Part shown: positions 1 to 12,262 of the stretch, one piece after another
Layout of the letters: each line of letters begins with the position of its first letter
Position numbering within the stretch: the first letter of the stretch is position 1
Assembly: GCA_013398295.1 (NCBI GenBank)
Contig: VZSF01006979.1
Span: 281,581 to 345,580 of the forward strand
Direction: 5' to 3'
Source of the DNA: Chionis minor
Taxonomy: Eukaryota; Chordata; Aves; Charadriiformes; Chionididae
Length of the DNA stretch: 64,000 nucleotides
The notes under the pieces: generated by a model
The model's database searches: none
What the model saw: only the letters and a program-made list of their open reading frames with translations
What the model was told of the DNA's origin: nothing
Translations under genes and position numbers: made by a program

Positions 1-870
1 GATTCAAGTATACCAAGTTTCAAAATTAATTTTTCCCTCAACTTCAACAGTTTTCATATTTGTCTTTGCTGCTCTGGTTAGTTGTTCCTAGCTCATGAAG
101 ACATGCCATTGCCTAGAATGTAAAAAGTAAAAGTGAGTGAAGTTCTATTTCTGTTTGTAATCTTCCTTTCATATTGCATCATGAGTAAAGAACATACATT
201 AAGCAGACAGTACCTGGAAGACTGCTTATCTGATAACTCTAAAGCAACTGGACAAATATTTGCAGTTGCACATAAAAGAGAGCAGGTAAGCTTCTGACTT
301 ACCAGGTTTTTGCATAAAGTGATAATGTATTGTCTGTATGGTATTCATTGTTTCAATTTAAAAAAAAAAAAAAGTTTTTCTCTTATTCCTTCCAACAGCA
401 ATATTGTGGTTTTTAGATCTGAATGTGGATAACAATTAGAAGATTGAGTAATTCACTGTGTGGGAAGAGGTGCAGCCCTAAACTTATACCCCAGGGAAAC
501 AGGATTAAAGTTGTGGTAAAATACTTCTGTGTTCTCTGGGTTTTTTGTCAGCTTTAGGATCTGAAGGATTTAGCTATAAGAACTTGTCACCAGCTGCCTG
601 GGGAAGTAACGTTGTGCAGAATCCTCTAGTAAAGCTTCACCCCTTCTCAGCTTGTTACAGACCTCATTTCCTGGGCCTTGTCCATGGCATGTCCCTCCTT
701 CAGAAGCTCCTGAGAAGACAGTCTGTAGGTATCTCCTTTAATACGTTCAGCAAAAATAAGAGTAAGAGGGCTTTATACTCCATCTATGCCTTTTTGACCC
801 CTGCATGTAATAAATCATACCTGTTATTTGCAAAAGGATTTTATAAGAGCAGATGTTTGACTCATATACC
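1..870. other. unique noncoding DNA, no gene seen
   Basis: This block is AT-rich single-copy DNA. It contains a plus-strand open frame of 118 codons (545-901) with no recognisable domain, signal peptide or family motif. The end of that frame runs into the 10-bp tandem repeat at 871-905, which suggests a chance frame. No splice-site pattern that would make it an exon could be supported. Confidence 0.6.
360..374. repeat. poly-A tract
   Basis: A run of 15 A residues follows an AT-rich stretch. There is no retrotransposed sequence immediately 5' of it that I recognise, so it is recorded as a simple homopolymer and not as a retrogene tail. Confidence 0.8.
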
Positions 871-905
871 AGAATGTTTAGGAATGTTTAGTAATGTTTA
901 GTAAT
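871..905. repeat. short tandem repeat, 10-bp unit, about 3.5 copies
   Basis: The unit (G/A)(G/T)AATGTTTA is repeated head to tail three and a half times with only the first two bases varying. It is a small satellite-type expansion in otherwise unique DNA. Confidence 0.85.
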
Positions 906-1896
906 CCACTGAAGGAAAACTCCAATATTATCACTTAAAATCCAACCAATATTGAAAGTATTTAGCAGCAGAGGATAATAAAAATCCATAAAGTAAAAAA
1001 TATACCTTATTCATTGAACTCACCAACATTTGGAGATAAAAAGCTACAACATGTAATTTCAAAAATCTTTTACAGTCTTTCTAGGACATTTCTTTTAAGT
1101 CCATGATTTGTTTGATAAATTTCAGATGCCACTTCAGTTTAATTACATCAACAAAAAGATACTTAAGTGAAATTGCAGGAAGATAGCAATTTGCATTGTC
1201 CATAATTTCTTAAGCTGCCGTGCTCTTGCCATGTCAATCAATAGGACGTGATGTCTGGTTTTTTGAAGTTCATCATATATCATTTAGTACTGACTGTCAA
1301 ACCATATCCTCAACAGGGCAATGTATTATATGTGAATTCAGTCATATGGCTAGGAAAATGGATGGAAACCTATTCCTTCGTAGTGCCATGTGCATATAAT
1401 TAATAGCTTAATAAATAATTAAAATAAAAATATACTGCACCCAATACATTTTCCTGTAATTATGTCATTTTCTTCTCTCATTTAGAAAACAGTTCATTTT
1501 TTTTCAATTGTCACAAGTGAGTTACTGCCAATAAACAAAGATAAAATGTGGATCTTTCTAGTATTAACAAATACATCTTGTTCCCTTTAAATTCAGTTTC
1601 TGGTGCATCATTATAGGTGATACTAAGTTAGAGTGAAATGTCTGGAAGTTAGGAGTGGACATTGAGGAAATACCACAATATGCTTGCACTAGTCTCATAC
1701 TCTTTCCTAAATTAATGACCATTGTAGGAAGCATGCTGTTTCCAGTGATGAAAGCTGTTAGTTTAAGAATCAAATGGGATACTCCACTATCCTAAATTAG
1801 CAGGTTGGGGCAGAGAAGGGGGGGAAGTGTTTGCCCACTCCTTTGGCGCACTAAAGTTCACATTGTACCTACTTCCCATAATGTGAGAACTACAAA

Positions 1897-1985
1897 TGCA
1901 AAGGTTCTCAAACTGGGGACGTACCACCCATGAAATGCATCTCTAAGGGCACTTGAAAGTAATGTATACAGCCAGAAGGAGGTAA
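1897..1985 (+). mobile_element. possible hAT DNA transposon relic
   Basis: The block opens with AAAGGTTCTCAAACTGGGG, which resembles the terminal inverted repeat of hAT-Charlie type elements (CAGTGGTTCTCAAACT and variants). It is followed by a pattern like the 'ACGTACCACCC ... GGCACTTGAAAGTAAT' stretch I recall from old vertebrate hAT nonautonomous copies. I cannot locate a matching second terminal repeat or an 8-bp target duplication. The similarity is from memory, so this is tentative; a chance match is the alternative. Confidence 0.35.
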
Positions 1986-3659
1986 CTTGGTTAAAAACAC
2001 GATTAAGGAAAGCAACAGCTCTGAGAAAGCTTCAGCTTCTTAGAAAACAGGATGAGGGAGCCGTTGCTAACTGGCAGCCATACTGTCTTCCTCTGGATAG
2101 GCATCAGGATGAAAGGCAGTTACAATGCTGAGAGACTTTTTGTGATATTTTCTGACTCACTCAAATCCTGCTGCCTGACGAACATGCTGACACCTTTTTA
2201 TTGCTACTCCATCGTTCCTGCCACCTCTTACTATCAACATGCATTGAATCATCCTCAGCAGCTTCTGTACTTAGCTGTTTCCTTCTTTCTCCACGTCTTT
2301 TTCCCCGTGATACAATCTTCGTCATCAGGGAAGGCATACCCTCTCAGTTTTTGCTAATCTAACTTGTCTCAAAGGTGGCAAATCAGGAAGGAAAAGTGGT
2401 AGCTGAAAGCAAGGGTGTGCAATTTTTGCAAGAATATAAATAGAAATGTTGAGCAGTTTTATGCCACGTTCTTATCAAGTCATCAGATCATATGGGGTTC
2501 CTGCCCTCCTGGGAAGACCATTCTGAGGATCTCCGTCTTGTTTAATATAGAGTCAGTAGTTTGGCACATATGGGTACCTGGGATAATATCCCAGGAATGC
2601 TAGATATTTAATTCCTATGTGAAATAGAGTTAGTTTTCTCAGTGAAACTGCAGTTTCCAGGTTCATTTTACTAGCCTTATAGGAAGGCATAGATTCACAT
2701 ACACTGTCTTGTTCAGCAGCCCTAGTTTGCTGACCACATGGGAAAGAATAAACATTTGTGAGGGCATGGTGTTAGAACATACAACTTTTGAGGTTAGACA
2801 AGGCAGAGCTCTTTCAGCAGCTTCCCTGAACTGATATGGAGGCAGAAGAACCAGTAACAATCTGAAATGAGGAAAAAATACTATGAAGTCTCTGGCTTAT
2901 TATCTGTAAATTTCTGGTCTGCTGCCAAGGGGTGAGTAACAATGAAGTGACTGGGTCAGAAACATTAGCTTGTCGTGCTGATTTGAAAGCCTAAGTTTCT
3001 CCAGGGTCTCCAGCCCAGTGCCTCTAAAAGTGGTAGACTTTGTCATGCGTCCTTGAAGTCACCAGCTCATCAGTATATTGAATAGCTCAGTGATGTCAAA
3101 GCACAGGCCTCTCTGGAGAACTGACTCAGGCCTTCTGTCTTGCTGGACTGGTGTCAAAACTTCTGTAGGATCAAGCTGGATGAAAGCCAAGGAATAGGAT
3201 CTTGTAGAATTACTGGCACATCCCCTCAAATTTTCTGGGTTTATGTCAAGATACTGACAAGGCCATTCTGTTTCCCTTAGCTTCTGTAGAGGGGAGTATG
3301 TAGTAGGGTACCCATTTTATTATGCAGAAATTGAAACACGGTAAGCAAAAGATTCTTACTCTTTTTCTCCTCTCACAGGATTTCACACAATGCAGAAATG
3401 AACAGGCACTAGGTTTTCAGTATTAACCTGGGTAACTCTCCTTGTATCCAGGACTGCTGCTGGATCTGCTGCTTCTGTTAGCATAGAAGGACAAGGAGAT
3501 CAGGATGCTTACACCCCCAGTATTTGAGACCTTCTCTAAGTGCTCCTTCTACCTGATGAGATTCTCATTTCCACTGCTTGAAATAAAATGGTAGGAAATA
3601 CCTTGCAGTTAAACTCATGAACAAGGAAACAATTTCCCACCCAAGGTATTAAAATAAGA
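1986..3659. other. unique noncoding DNA, no gene seen
   Basis: No feature could be supported here beyond short chance open frames of at most about 100 codons. The 2,000-2,330 stretch is somewhat less AT-rich and carries one such frame (2052-2357) with no recognisable protein family. The block ends at the truncated 5' edge of the CR1 element. Confidence 0.55.
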
Positions 3660-4495
3660 TGGAGGTAATCATTCATGGATTCACCAAGGGGAAGTCATGT
3701 CTGACTAATCTGATAACCTTCTATGATGGCATGACTGGATGGATCGATGAGGGGAACGCAGGGGATGTTGTCTACCTTGACTTTGGCAAGGCTTTTGACA
3801 CCGTCTCCCACAGCATCCTCACAGGTGAGCTTAGGAAGTGTGGGTTAGATGAATGGACAGTGGGGTGGATTGAAAACTGGCTGACAGGTAGAACTCAGAG
3901 GGTTGTGATCAGTGGAGCAGAGTCTAGTTGGAGGCCTGTGACTAGTGGTGTTCCTCAAGGGTCAGTGCTGGGTCCAGTCCTCTTCAATGTATTCATCAAT
4001 GACCTGGATGAAGGCATAGAGTGTACGATCAGCAAGTTTGCTGATGACACGAATCTGGGAGGGGTGGCTGACACACCGGAAGGCTGTGCTGCCGTTCAGC
4101 ATGACCTGGACAGGCTGGAGAGCTGGACAGAGAGAAACCTAATGAAATTCAACAAAGGCAAGTGTAGGGTCCTGCACCTGAGGAGGAATAACCCCATGCA
4201 GCAGTACAGGTTAGGGGCTGACCTGCTGGAAAGCAGCTCTGCAGAGAGGGACCTGGGAGTCCTGGTGGACAACAGGATGACCGTGAGCCAGCAACGTGCC
4301 CTTGTGGCCAAGAAGGCCAGTGGCATCCTGGGGTACATCAAGAAGAGTGTGGCCAGCAGCTCGAGGGAGGCCATCCTCCCCCTTTACCCTGCCCTGGTGA
4401 GGCCACATCTGGAGTCCTGTGTCCAGTTCTGGGCTGCCCAGTTTAAGAACGACAGGGAACTGCTGGAGAAGGTACAGCAAAGGACTATAAGATGA
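3659..4495 (+). pseudogene. CR1 reverse transcriptase fragment (ORF2 remnant)
   Basis: The longest convincing coding remnant in the window, 278 codons. Visible RT motifs in order are: [13 protein letters not shown] at residues 7-19, the motif A region [11 protein letters not shown] at about 39-49 with the likely metal-binding Asp41, [10 protein letters not shown] at 97-106, and the catalytic box FADD at 127-130 (CR1 elements commonly use F/YADD). LMKFN and [10 protein letters not shown] follow, both typical of CR1 ORF2. The Met at 3659 is not a genuine start, since full CR1 ORF2 begins hundreds of codons upstream with an endonuclease. The frame stops at 4493-4495, where intact relatives continue. 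The catalytic residues survive, but the truncation and downstream frameshifts make it non-functional. Confidence 0.93.
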
Positions 4496-4909
4496 TTAGG
4501 AGACTGGAGCATCTTTCGTATGAGGAAAGGCTGAGGGAGTTGTGTCTTTTTAGTCTGGAGAAGAAAAGGCTGAGGGGGGTTCTCATCAATGCTTATAAGT
4601 ACTTAAAAGGAGGGTGCCAGGAGGATGGGACCAGTGTTTTTTCAGTGGCGATAGGAGAAGAGGTAACGGGCACGAACTTGAATATAGGAAGTTCCATCTG
4701 AACATGAGGAGGAACTTCTTTCCTTTGAGAGTGGCAGAGCACTGGAATGGGCTGCCCAGAGAGGTGGGGGAGTATCTGTCTCTGGAGACATTCAAAACCC
4801 TCCTGGATGCCATCCTGTGCAACCTGTTGTAGGTGAATCTGCTCTGACAGGGGATTGGACTGGATGATCTCCAGACGTCCCTTCCAGCCCCGGTGACTCT
4901 GTGATTCTT
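3660..4909 (+). mobile_element. CR1 LINE, 5'-truncated, relatively young copy
   Basis: This is a non-LTR retrotransposon of the CR1 family, which moves by target-primed reverse transcription from an RNA copy. The copy starts inside the RT domain, so the 5' UTR, ORF1, the endonuclease and the N-terminal RT fingers are missing. It runs through the C-terminal coding part to a stop at about 4832. It then has the typical 3' UTR with GATGATCTCCAGA and a final CTCTGTGATTCT, without a poly-A tail. 5' truncation is the usual fate of CR1 insertions. The 3' part is very close to the copy at 28859-29195, so both belong to one subfamily. Base composition is clearly richer in G+C than the flanks, which fits an inserted element. 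Confidence 0.95.
4492..4832 (+). pseudogene. CR1 ORF2 C-terminal region, frameshifted
   Basis: The C-terminal part of CR1 ORF2 continues after the RT fragment but in two other frames. Residues [20 protein letters not shown] lie in frame 1 from 4492, and the [19 protein letters not shown] segment to the final DAILCNLL lies in frame 3 and ends at 4832. One frameshift therefore lies near 4490 and a second between about 4640 and 4690. The same ending, DAILCNLL, occurs in the copy at 28859-29195, so the terminal stop is probably the native one of this subfamily. The function of this C-terminal tail of CR1 ORF2 is not known to me. Confidence 0.88.
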
Positions 4910-6155
4910 CTCAGAGATATAGTGAGAAATCTATCCCTGTCTGACATGCGCCCTATGAAAGTTTTGTTTAATATAAATCCCTCTCCATGTCCTGTGAAAT
5001 CTGTAGGTTTTCTGTTAAGAAAACACTATGTTCTTATCACATCAGATCATCATTACATGGAAGGAGAAGACTATTATAGGCTTTTTATGTAACAGAAGAA
5101 TATTTTGAGTTCTTCTGAGTTTTTGAGAAGAATATCATTTTGGGCTATGAAAGATTCTGAATATAGAGAATTATAAATATCTATATTACAAAAAATTATT
5201 TAAATGATGCAACAATGCCAGTTTCCTGACAGCAATGGGTCCAACTGTAAGTTGTATAGAGTAAAAGAATCATAGTCCCTTTGATGAGAACACTTAAAGA
5301 AGCTGATAACAATGCAAAGTGGCTCCTGAGTCAAAAGACTGGCTAATCTTGGAACTAAGGCCAGTATTTCAGAAGTTCCCAAAAGTGACCTGAGACTCTG
5401 TGTGCCATTGTCTGAAGTGACAACTGTGAGTGAAAGAAGCCTCACTGGAAGCTAGTAAATTTATGCAGTTATCTGTATTACAGGTTTTTAAAAGCATTTA
5501 AGCACCTATGATGAAGGACTTATGGGCTTCCTACTTTTAAAGATCCAGTCCTAAGTCACTTCTAAAATCAGAACTGAGGTTCCTAAGTGATTTGGGATGC
5601 TTTTGAAAAATTTTCCCTAGATATTCCCTACGGGCTATACACATTATTGGCTAAGTGCTATATATTGTTAAGTAGTCTTTGGTATCTTTGACCCATTTCA
5701 GTTGAAAGGAATTAAAAATTGCGATGCAGATGAATTTATTGCACTTCAGTTTTTAACTAAATAAGATGCTTGATTTATATTGTTTGAAATCAAAATTAAA
5801 AGGATAACAACTTAGCTATATTTAGAAAAATACAGTGCAGTGTTAACAAAGCTAGCCTCTAGAGCTGATGCTTCATCAGCATGACATGTCACTACTAATT
5901 TGTATGTGAAACTTTCAGGAAATAAATATCCCATTAATTTATTTTTTTTTTAATGCATTTGGGTTTTATCCATCCATTGTTTTAAATGCCCATTGGTGAG
6001 CAGGGCATTTAATAGCTCTTCCTGTGTTTACTGGAGCCATCTAAAGTAAGTTTAGCTTGTCTGAGCATAAAATAGGAAAGGATCAGTCTCATTTTTTGAG
6101 TCTGTAGTTCTGTAGCCAACCTTATCATATTTAAAATGCTACTTTTATGAGTTGT
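4910..6155. other. unique AT-rich noncoding DNA
   Basis: No gene or recognisable repeat. The 5,900-6,060 stretch, with TAATTTATTTTTTTTTTAA followed by homeodomain-like TTAAAT/ATTAA motifs, has the texture of a conserved noncoding element, but nothing in a single sequence can prove that. Confidence 0.5.
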
Positions 6156-6396
6156 AAACCATATTTCCTAACAATTACTATACATAGAAACATAATTTAG
6201 TGTATTTTTACAGGCTTAGTACATTTTGTTCTATTTTAAACCATATTTCCTGATAATTACTATAGATAGACAAATAATTTAGTATATTTTTATAGGGTTA
6301 GTACATTTTTATAGTATGGTAAACCATATTTCCTTATAATTACCAGAGAGAGAAAAATAATTTATATTTTTATAGGTTAGTACATTTTTATTACTG
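6156..6396. repeat. tandem repeat, three diverged copies of an ~82-bp unit
   Basis: Copies begin at 6156, 6238 and 6321, each with AAACCATATTTCCT followed by AATTAC, a purine-rich spacer, AATTTA, TATTTTTA and finally TTAGTACATTTT. Spacing is 82 and 83 bases; the third copy is a little shorter because of small deletions. Divergence between copies is moderate, so this is an old local tandem duplication rather than a fresh satellite. No coding potential is seen in the unit. Confidence 0.9.
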
Positions 6397-7399
6397 TACA
6401 ATTTCTGCAGATTAAGTACTTTGTACTTTTTCTTTTTAAAGCAGTCACATTTCCTCAGTAACCACTTTTTTATTATTTATATAATTTACAGATGATGGCT
6501 TCTTAAACTTGTTTTCCCTATTTTGCATTTTGAAGTTTCTATATAAATGTATGTGCTGCTAATTTTGAAGGAAGAACAAAGCATCTGTGAAACACTGTAG
6601 AAGTTAATGACATTGCTAAAATGATGACAGATTGCTTTAATGGTAGATATGCACTTAATTGGAGGAAGTATAACAAAATGTGCCATTTCATACTACTAAA
6701 AAGAGTCAGTCAGGAGCCATCACCCATTTACAGTCTTGTCTTCACCCAAATCACAATGCATGTACAGTATGATAACGGATAGACATTGCTAGGCATGTAT
6801 TCATGTACTGTACATTCATTCCGACAACCCATTAAATAGTGTTTGTTAACCTTTAATTCAGATGTCTGCAATAAGATAATACAATGTAAAACACAAGTCA
6901 ATGGAGGGTCGTAAAGCTGTTTCTGCTACAGTTTTTATTAGCCTGTTATTCAGTGCTGAATGCAGCTACACCCTGAAGCAAGTCTTGTATAAAGGTACAA
7001 TGTCAATATATTATGATACAAACTCAACCTATAAAATCAATGACAAGTATTATGTCTGTTGCTATCACCTACTAAAATATAGATACTGTTTTTAATGGAT
7101 GCAGTAGTGCTAGACTCAACATCGTTGTGCTATTAAGCTTAACCCCTTAGGCATGAAGCACACTCACAAGGCTCCTGGCCAAGGACTGCTCATTGTAGGG
7201 TGCTGCGGCAATCAAGACAGTGTAACTGACCACAGAATATGTAAGTGTTAAATCCCTTTTAAAAAGGTGTTAAAGCAAAATAGAATTCCGATCTACACCA
7301 TGGTGATTGTCCACTGCATTCCACTTAATATGGTTAATCTGTAGCAAAAGGGGACCATCTATCCCATTATCCAAGTTATTTTTCAGTTATCTTTCACAT
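6397..7399. other. unique noncoding DNA with a small inverted repeat
   Basis: This block is single-copy AT-rich DNA. It contains an inverted repeat with 10-bp perfect arms ATGTACAGTA (6760-6769) and TACTGTACAT (6806-6815), described under findings. Open frames here are at most 66 codons and not gene-like. Confidence 0.5.
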
Positions 7400-8144
7400 T
7401 ATTATGTATTTTGATTAACAACTTGGGTGACTGAACAGAAAGTTTACTTGTAAAATTTGAAAACTACTTTGAGCCAAGGAGGATGTTGAGTATTCTGGAT
7501 AACGTGGTTAGAATGCAAAAAGGTCTTGATAAATTGCAAGAAGGGTCTGAAATCAGTAGCATATAGTTCAGTACCAGTAACTGCAAAGTGTTAAGGGGAG
7601 ATCTTCCCCCTGCTCCCACCAGGCTGCGTAAATAAAAATGGGGAGAAAGCTAGAAGCAATAATGTAACTGCATCCAAGCTAAAAAACCCAAATAATGCTA
7701 TTGAAAAAAAGGGACAAATGTCATTCTGTAATGTACCAGTAAGACTGGTGCATGTAAGATCAGAAGGAATTACTACTCTCTACCACACGCTGGAGAGTTT
7801 GCAACTGAAAATCTGTATGGAGCTTTGAGTAGTGCTGGGTTAAGGATAGGGAATAAAGTTAAAAGTGGGATAGAAAAATTGTGGGACACCTTGTGGAATG
7901 TAAGACCTGTAAAGACAGATTGCATGAGGGGAAAAAAGAGCTAATGTGCAACTGAAGAGTTTTAGGGTAAATATATATGGAAAATCATTTTGGCATAAAC
8001 AGTTATTTAATTACCAAAGGTCAGCTAGAGATTTTGGAAAATAACCTAGATGAACATTTGCATACGTATACTTGCTCACAGTAGAGGAAAGGCTTAGATA
8101 TTGCTAAAGGTCTGTGTCAACCGAGCATTTCTATGATTCGGTGA
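7400..8144 (+). mobile_element. CR1 LINE, strongly decayed copy
   Basis: Although no open frame survives, the block follows the layout of CR1 ORF2 and its 3' UTR. GATTAACAACTTGGGTGA at about 7413 corresponds to the INDLD region. GTAAAATTTGAAAACTAC, just after it, corresponds to the FADD box with the aspartate codons lost. GATAAATTGCAAGAAGGGTC at about 7527 corresponds to the DLDRLESW region. The end, CATTTCTATGATTC (to about 8140), is the CR1 3' terminal 8-mer type. Many indels interrupt it. It is clearly older than the copy at 3660. The upstream border is uncertain by some tens of bases. Confidence 0.75.
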
Positions 8145-11100
8145 AAACATCCCTAAATTACTTCTAGGTCAGAACTGTTAAACAAAAACACCTGTAGGGC
8201 AAAAAGAATCAGAGTGCTGTAAAAGTAGTTTTGCCAATCGATCTTCTATTAAACAACTATTTACTGTATCTAAAGCAATGAAATAACTATTAGAAATACA
8301 AGATTTAGGAGGACTGGATTCAGAAGAGGCAAATACCTGTAGAATCTAGCGTTATTGCATGCTGTACCTCTTTGATTTGTCATGTTCCTTTATAATGCAC
8401 TACGCCATACTTGTGTTGGTGGAAGAAAGCGTGTCATTTCTCACACCGATGTAACTATTGGCAGTGCATTCACAGATGTCACAGCTGCTGACTGCTCTGC
8501 TGTTTCAATTTCATTTTCATATTTAGCTGATGGCAGGGTTGTTTGCTATGCACTCTGTTTTGAATGGTGTGGAAAGTCCATATCATTATCACATGATATG
8601 AGAATAGTTCTGCAATAATTGATGGATGAAGTAATTCATTATGAATATGATGTAATGGAATAGGCACTACGATTTAATCATCACAAGAGGGGGTCTGCAG
8701 AGCCCACACGAAGGTATCAAAGTCATTCCCATGATAAATAGCATGTGATAAGCTGTTTAGAAAACAATAATGCAAGCAAGAGAAAAATGTACAGGAAGGA
8801 GGCCTACAAATTCCTTGGATGGAAAACAATGGACTCCTAAGAACCAAAGAAGAGGTAGTCTAATAAGGAGGAAGGGAAACAGCAATGTCTGTGGATCCAT
8901 CACTCTTTTAAAAATTATCTTGCTTGATAGGCATATCTGTTAGGATTAAAACATATTTGCTTGACCATAGTTCACAAAGCATTTCACGTGCTGTTTACTG
9001 GGGACTTGAGTCTAAGAAAAGACTTTTAGGATGATTTAGGCTACAGTGTGTCCTTTTTTGCTTTCTTTTGTTTTTTCCTTGCATGGAGAATTTTTCTCAA
9101 GATTTTTTTAAGTGATGTGTAAAGCAATTTTTGTTTAGTCAAGGTAGGAATTGCACCTTAATTTCATCTCCGATATCTTCTCCTAGCAGAGACATTATGA
9201 TCCTAGATGGTCTATTTTTGTTAGATATAGGAGATATCCTTAGTGCAAATCAAAATTCTGTATATGCAACGTGTAATGTGAAAGATAACTGAAAAGTTAG
9301 AACAGGGAGAGAAATGGTACTTCTTGCTTTGTAATAGACTCGTCACAGTTCACTGCTACTGTGTCACTAGTTACCAAACACCAGCACTGCTATTACTACT
9401 CCTCCAGGTCTTTGCATGCCATCAAGCAAAAGGTGAACAACTGGCACTGAATGAAAACAAAGTGACTACATTACTCTAATATAAGAGGTTTCAATGAGAA
9501 AATCACCAGAGATTTCCAGAAACAACTTAAATATTACCAAAGTCATCAGTGAGGCTAGAGAAAAGTGTTTGCTCTTGATTTGCTGCCATGTTTCATTGCA
9601 GAGAATACAGTCATCCAAAGGAGAAGAGTCATATCCTTTCCAAGCAGAAAATATGTTCCCAGTGTTCTTTTCAGATTTCATTTACAGTACCTGCTGATCA
9701 GTGTAAATCCTGTTGTCAGAGAAACAGTGTGGGAAGCACAGTATCCACTCCAAAATACAAAAATTCAAATTGCTTCATTCACTTTTCCTGCAATAGCCTG
9801 AGGTGGTCCACAAACAACAATAGTTGAAGTTATGGGTTCTAGAATACCTTTTACCCTGCTGACAAACCCTGTCACAAAACAGTCTGCCTATCTGCGCCAG
9901 GATGTGACAGGAAATGATGGCAATGCAAACATAATTACCCAAAGATGCCCAGCAATGAGCAGTCAACAGCCACAGGATCTCATAAACTCTTTGTTGGGAA
10001 AGGGAGAGAAACATGATATATACTGAGCTGCATGCTGCTCTCTGTGCATCCCTGTTTCAGCCAGTGCCTAGATATGAGCACTGTTTGCTTTATTGCAAAC
10101 ATTTTATTGCATTTTCAGGACCTCGTTAAACACACAGCATAAAGTTTGTACTCACATGAAGAAAAAATAGCCATATAAGTTTCATTTCCCCTGAAACTGA
10201 TAGTATAAGTAAAATAGCTCATTTTGAAAATACTGACCCAAAGGCATCGTCTCCTGGTTTGGAGTTGCTATAGAGGGAATGACTGGATGTCAGGAACTAT
10301 AAAGGCTCTGTTCTTGATGTACTAGGCTTGTCAGCCAGGTCTGTGAAATGAGGAGAGAGAGAGATCAGTACTCCAGAGGACACTTGGAGCTCCACCTGGC
10401 AAGGTGCAGACATATGGTATCAGAGGACATGGATGCTCAGTGTATTCCTATAGAGCAGTCAGGCATCATCTGCTCCAGATAATCAAATGCATTCTTCACT
10501 GGGAAACTGCAAGGCTAGAGCTTGCAACTCCAAAAGATGAAAAGGCGAAGAGTGATTATTTGGGTGGCAAATATAAAAGCTTTTTCTTGTTCTGTCACTG
10601 CAGCGTTCAGGTCCAGGAGGCAACTCAGCTGCCTCTGGTAAGAAAAATTGCTACATTTACAATTCAGATAGACGTGTAAACTCTGAATAAACACATATAT
10701 TTGGGGGACTCAGCTAAAGCAGACAAGAACCACAAGATCTTTTGAAGTAGGCCCATCACTGATAATTACGACTGTGAGATTAGCTACCGTCATTTATTCT
10801 TGTAAATAGTGTCATCTCTTCCAATTAAGATCAACTACTTGTATCTCCTCTATTGCTTTATTAGCATTGTTGTCAAGTTCTGCAGAAGCCTTAATTAAAT
10901 AGTCATCATAATTATGGCTACTTTTCCAAATGATCGAAGTAAATAATTTATATATAGGTTATAAGAAAACTTTTTACTTACTGAAATACTGTATTTCAAA
11001 AACTTTCCAAATGCCTAATTACAAATTATTTAAAATCCATCCTTTAAACAAGTTATGCATTACAAAATAAATGCTAAAACTGAACTAACTGAAATTCTGT

Positions 11101-12262
11101 TGCTTCAAGCGTTTCTATTTCTCCAAGTGACATGTAAAGTAAAATTTAAAACTGAATGCAGAAAATTTCATAATTGAAGCATAGAGGAAGCAGTTAAGCA
11201 TTTAATACAAACTAAATTATTAAAAATATTTTTATGATTTTAATCTTACTATTTAATTATATTAATGAATACCGGATCATACAAAGACAAAAAAAAATAT
11301 ATTGTGAAAACCAAGATACTGGGACTCAATATGCTGTAACAACACATCTGTATCAATAAGCAGCATACTTGGATATTTTTTATTTTATAAAAATAATTTT
11401 TCAAAGGGGAAATAACTGTAAAACTCTTTTCTAACATTTATTTGTGGGTTAAATGTACCTTTTCCCATCCTACCTTCTCACTACTATTAAAATAGTTCAC
11501 AGATTTTTTTTTTCATTTCTGTTGAAAACTAGTATTACAAAAAGTTCTCAAAATGACCTAGTTCTTTTAAACTGAGGCTATAATCCTTAATAATAGGCAT
11601 TATTACTAACAAATATTTTAATGAAATTTTACATTTTCCCCTTAGTAGAGACATGTCATTCCCATTGCCATTAATTAGCATTATAGATGATCTTTGAGAG
11701 AAGAATAAGCCCTTTAGCTATAAGTTCTGACTTTTGAAACAAAAAAGTCATAACCTTTTTGTGTTTCTGGTTGAGGTAACTGCAACCTAATTTCATTTAA
11801 TAATTGTGGCAGATCTGAATCAAAACATGGAATGAGAAACATTGACATTATGAACATGTTGTTGATTGATTTTTTAACAGCATAACTCAAGATTGAACTG
11901 AAAGATTGAACTAAAATAAACAGTATTAATAGTGTTATGCTGGGATAGGTTTTCTTCCGTCTCTTTTATGTCCCCCTTATTAAGCACCTGTCTTTTTTGG
12001 GAAGTGTATCCTGGCAAAAGAGAGTTGCTTTGCTGGTATAGGTACATGAAGTGTTTTGCAAGTTATCATTGATCTCTGTTGATTGTAAGTGGAGGCCAAA
12101 GGTATGCACCTCTTTACTTTTAGTGTATCTATTTATATAGGACAATAACTTAAAGGTTTGTGGCTCTTACAAAATCTTATGCGAGTGTTCCAATTCCTGT
12201 ATTCCAGTTATCATTAGAAGCTTGACCTATGAAATTTAAAGAGACCTCCAAGATATTTCTTA
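8145..12262. other. unique AT-rich noncoding DNA, no gene seen
   Basis: About 4 kb without a supported feature. Several overlapping short open frames cluster at 9,466-10,026 on both strands, but none exceeds about 80 codons and none shows a domain. The 10,900-11,700 part is especially A+T-rich. No tRNA-like, snRNA-like or mobile-element signature was recognised. Confidence 0.55.

Noticed and set aside
545..901. 118-codon plus-strand open frame
   Set aside because: No domain, signal peptide or family similarity; its end lies in a 10-bp tandem repeat; no splice or promoter context. Best read as chance.
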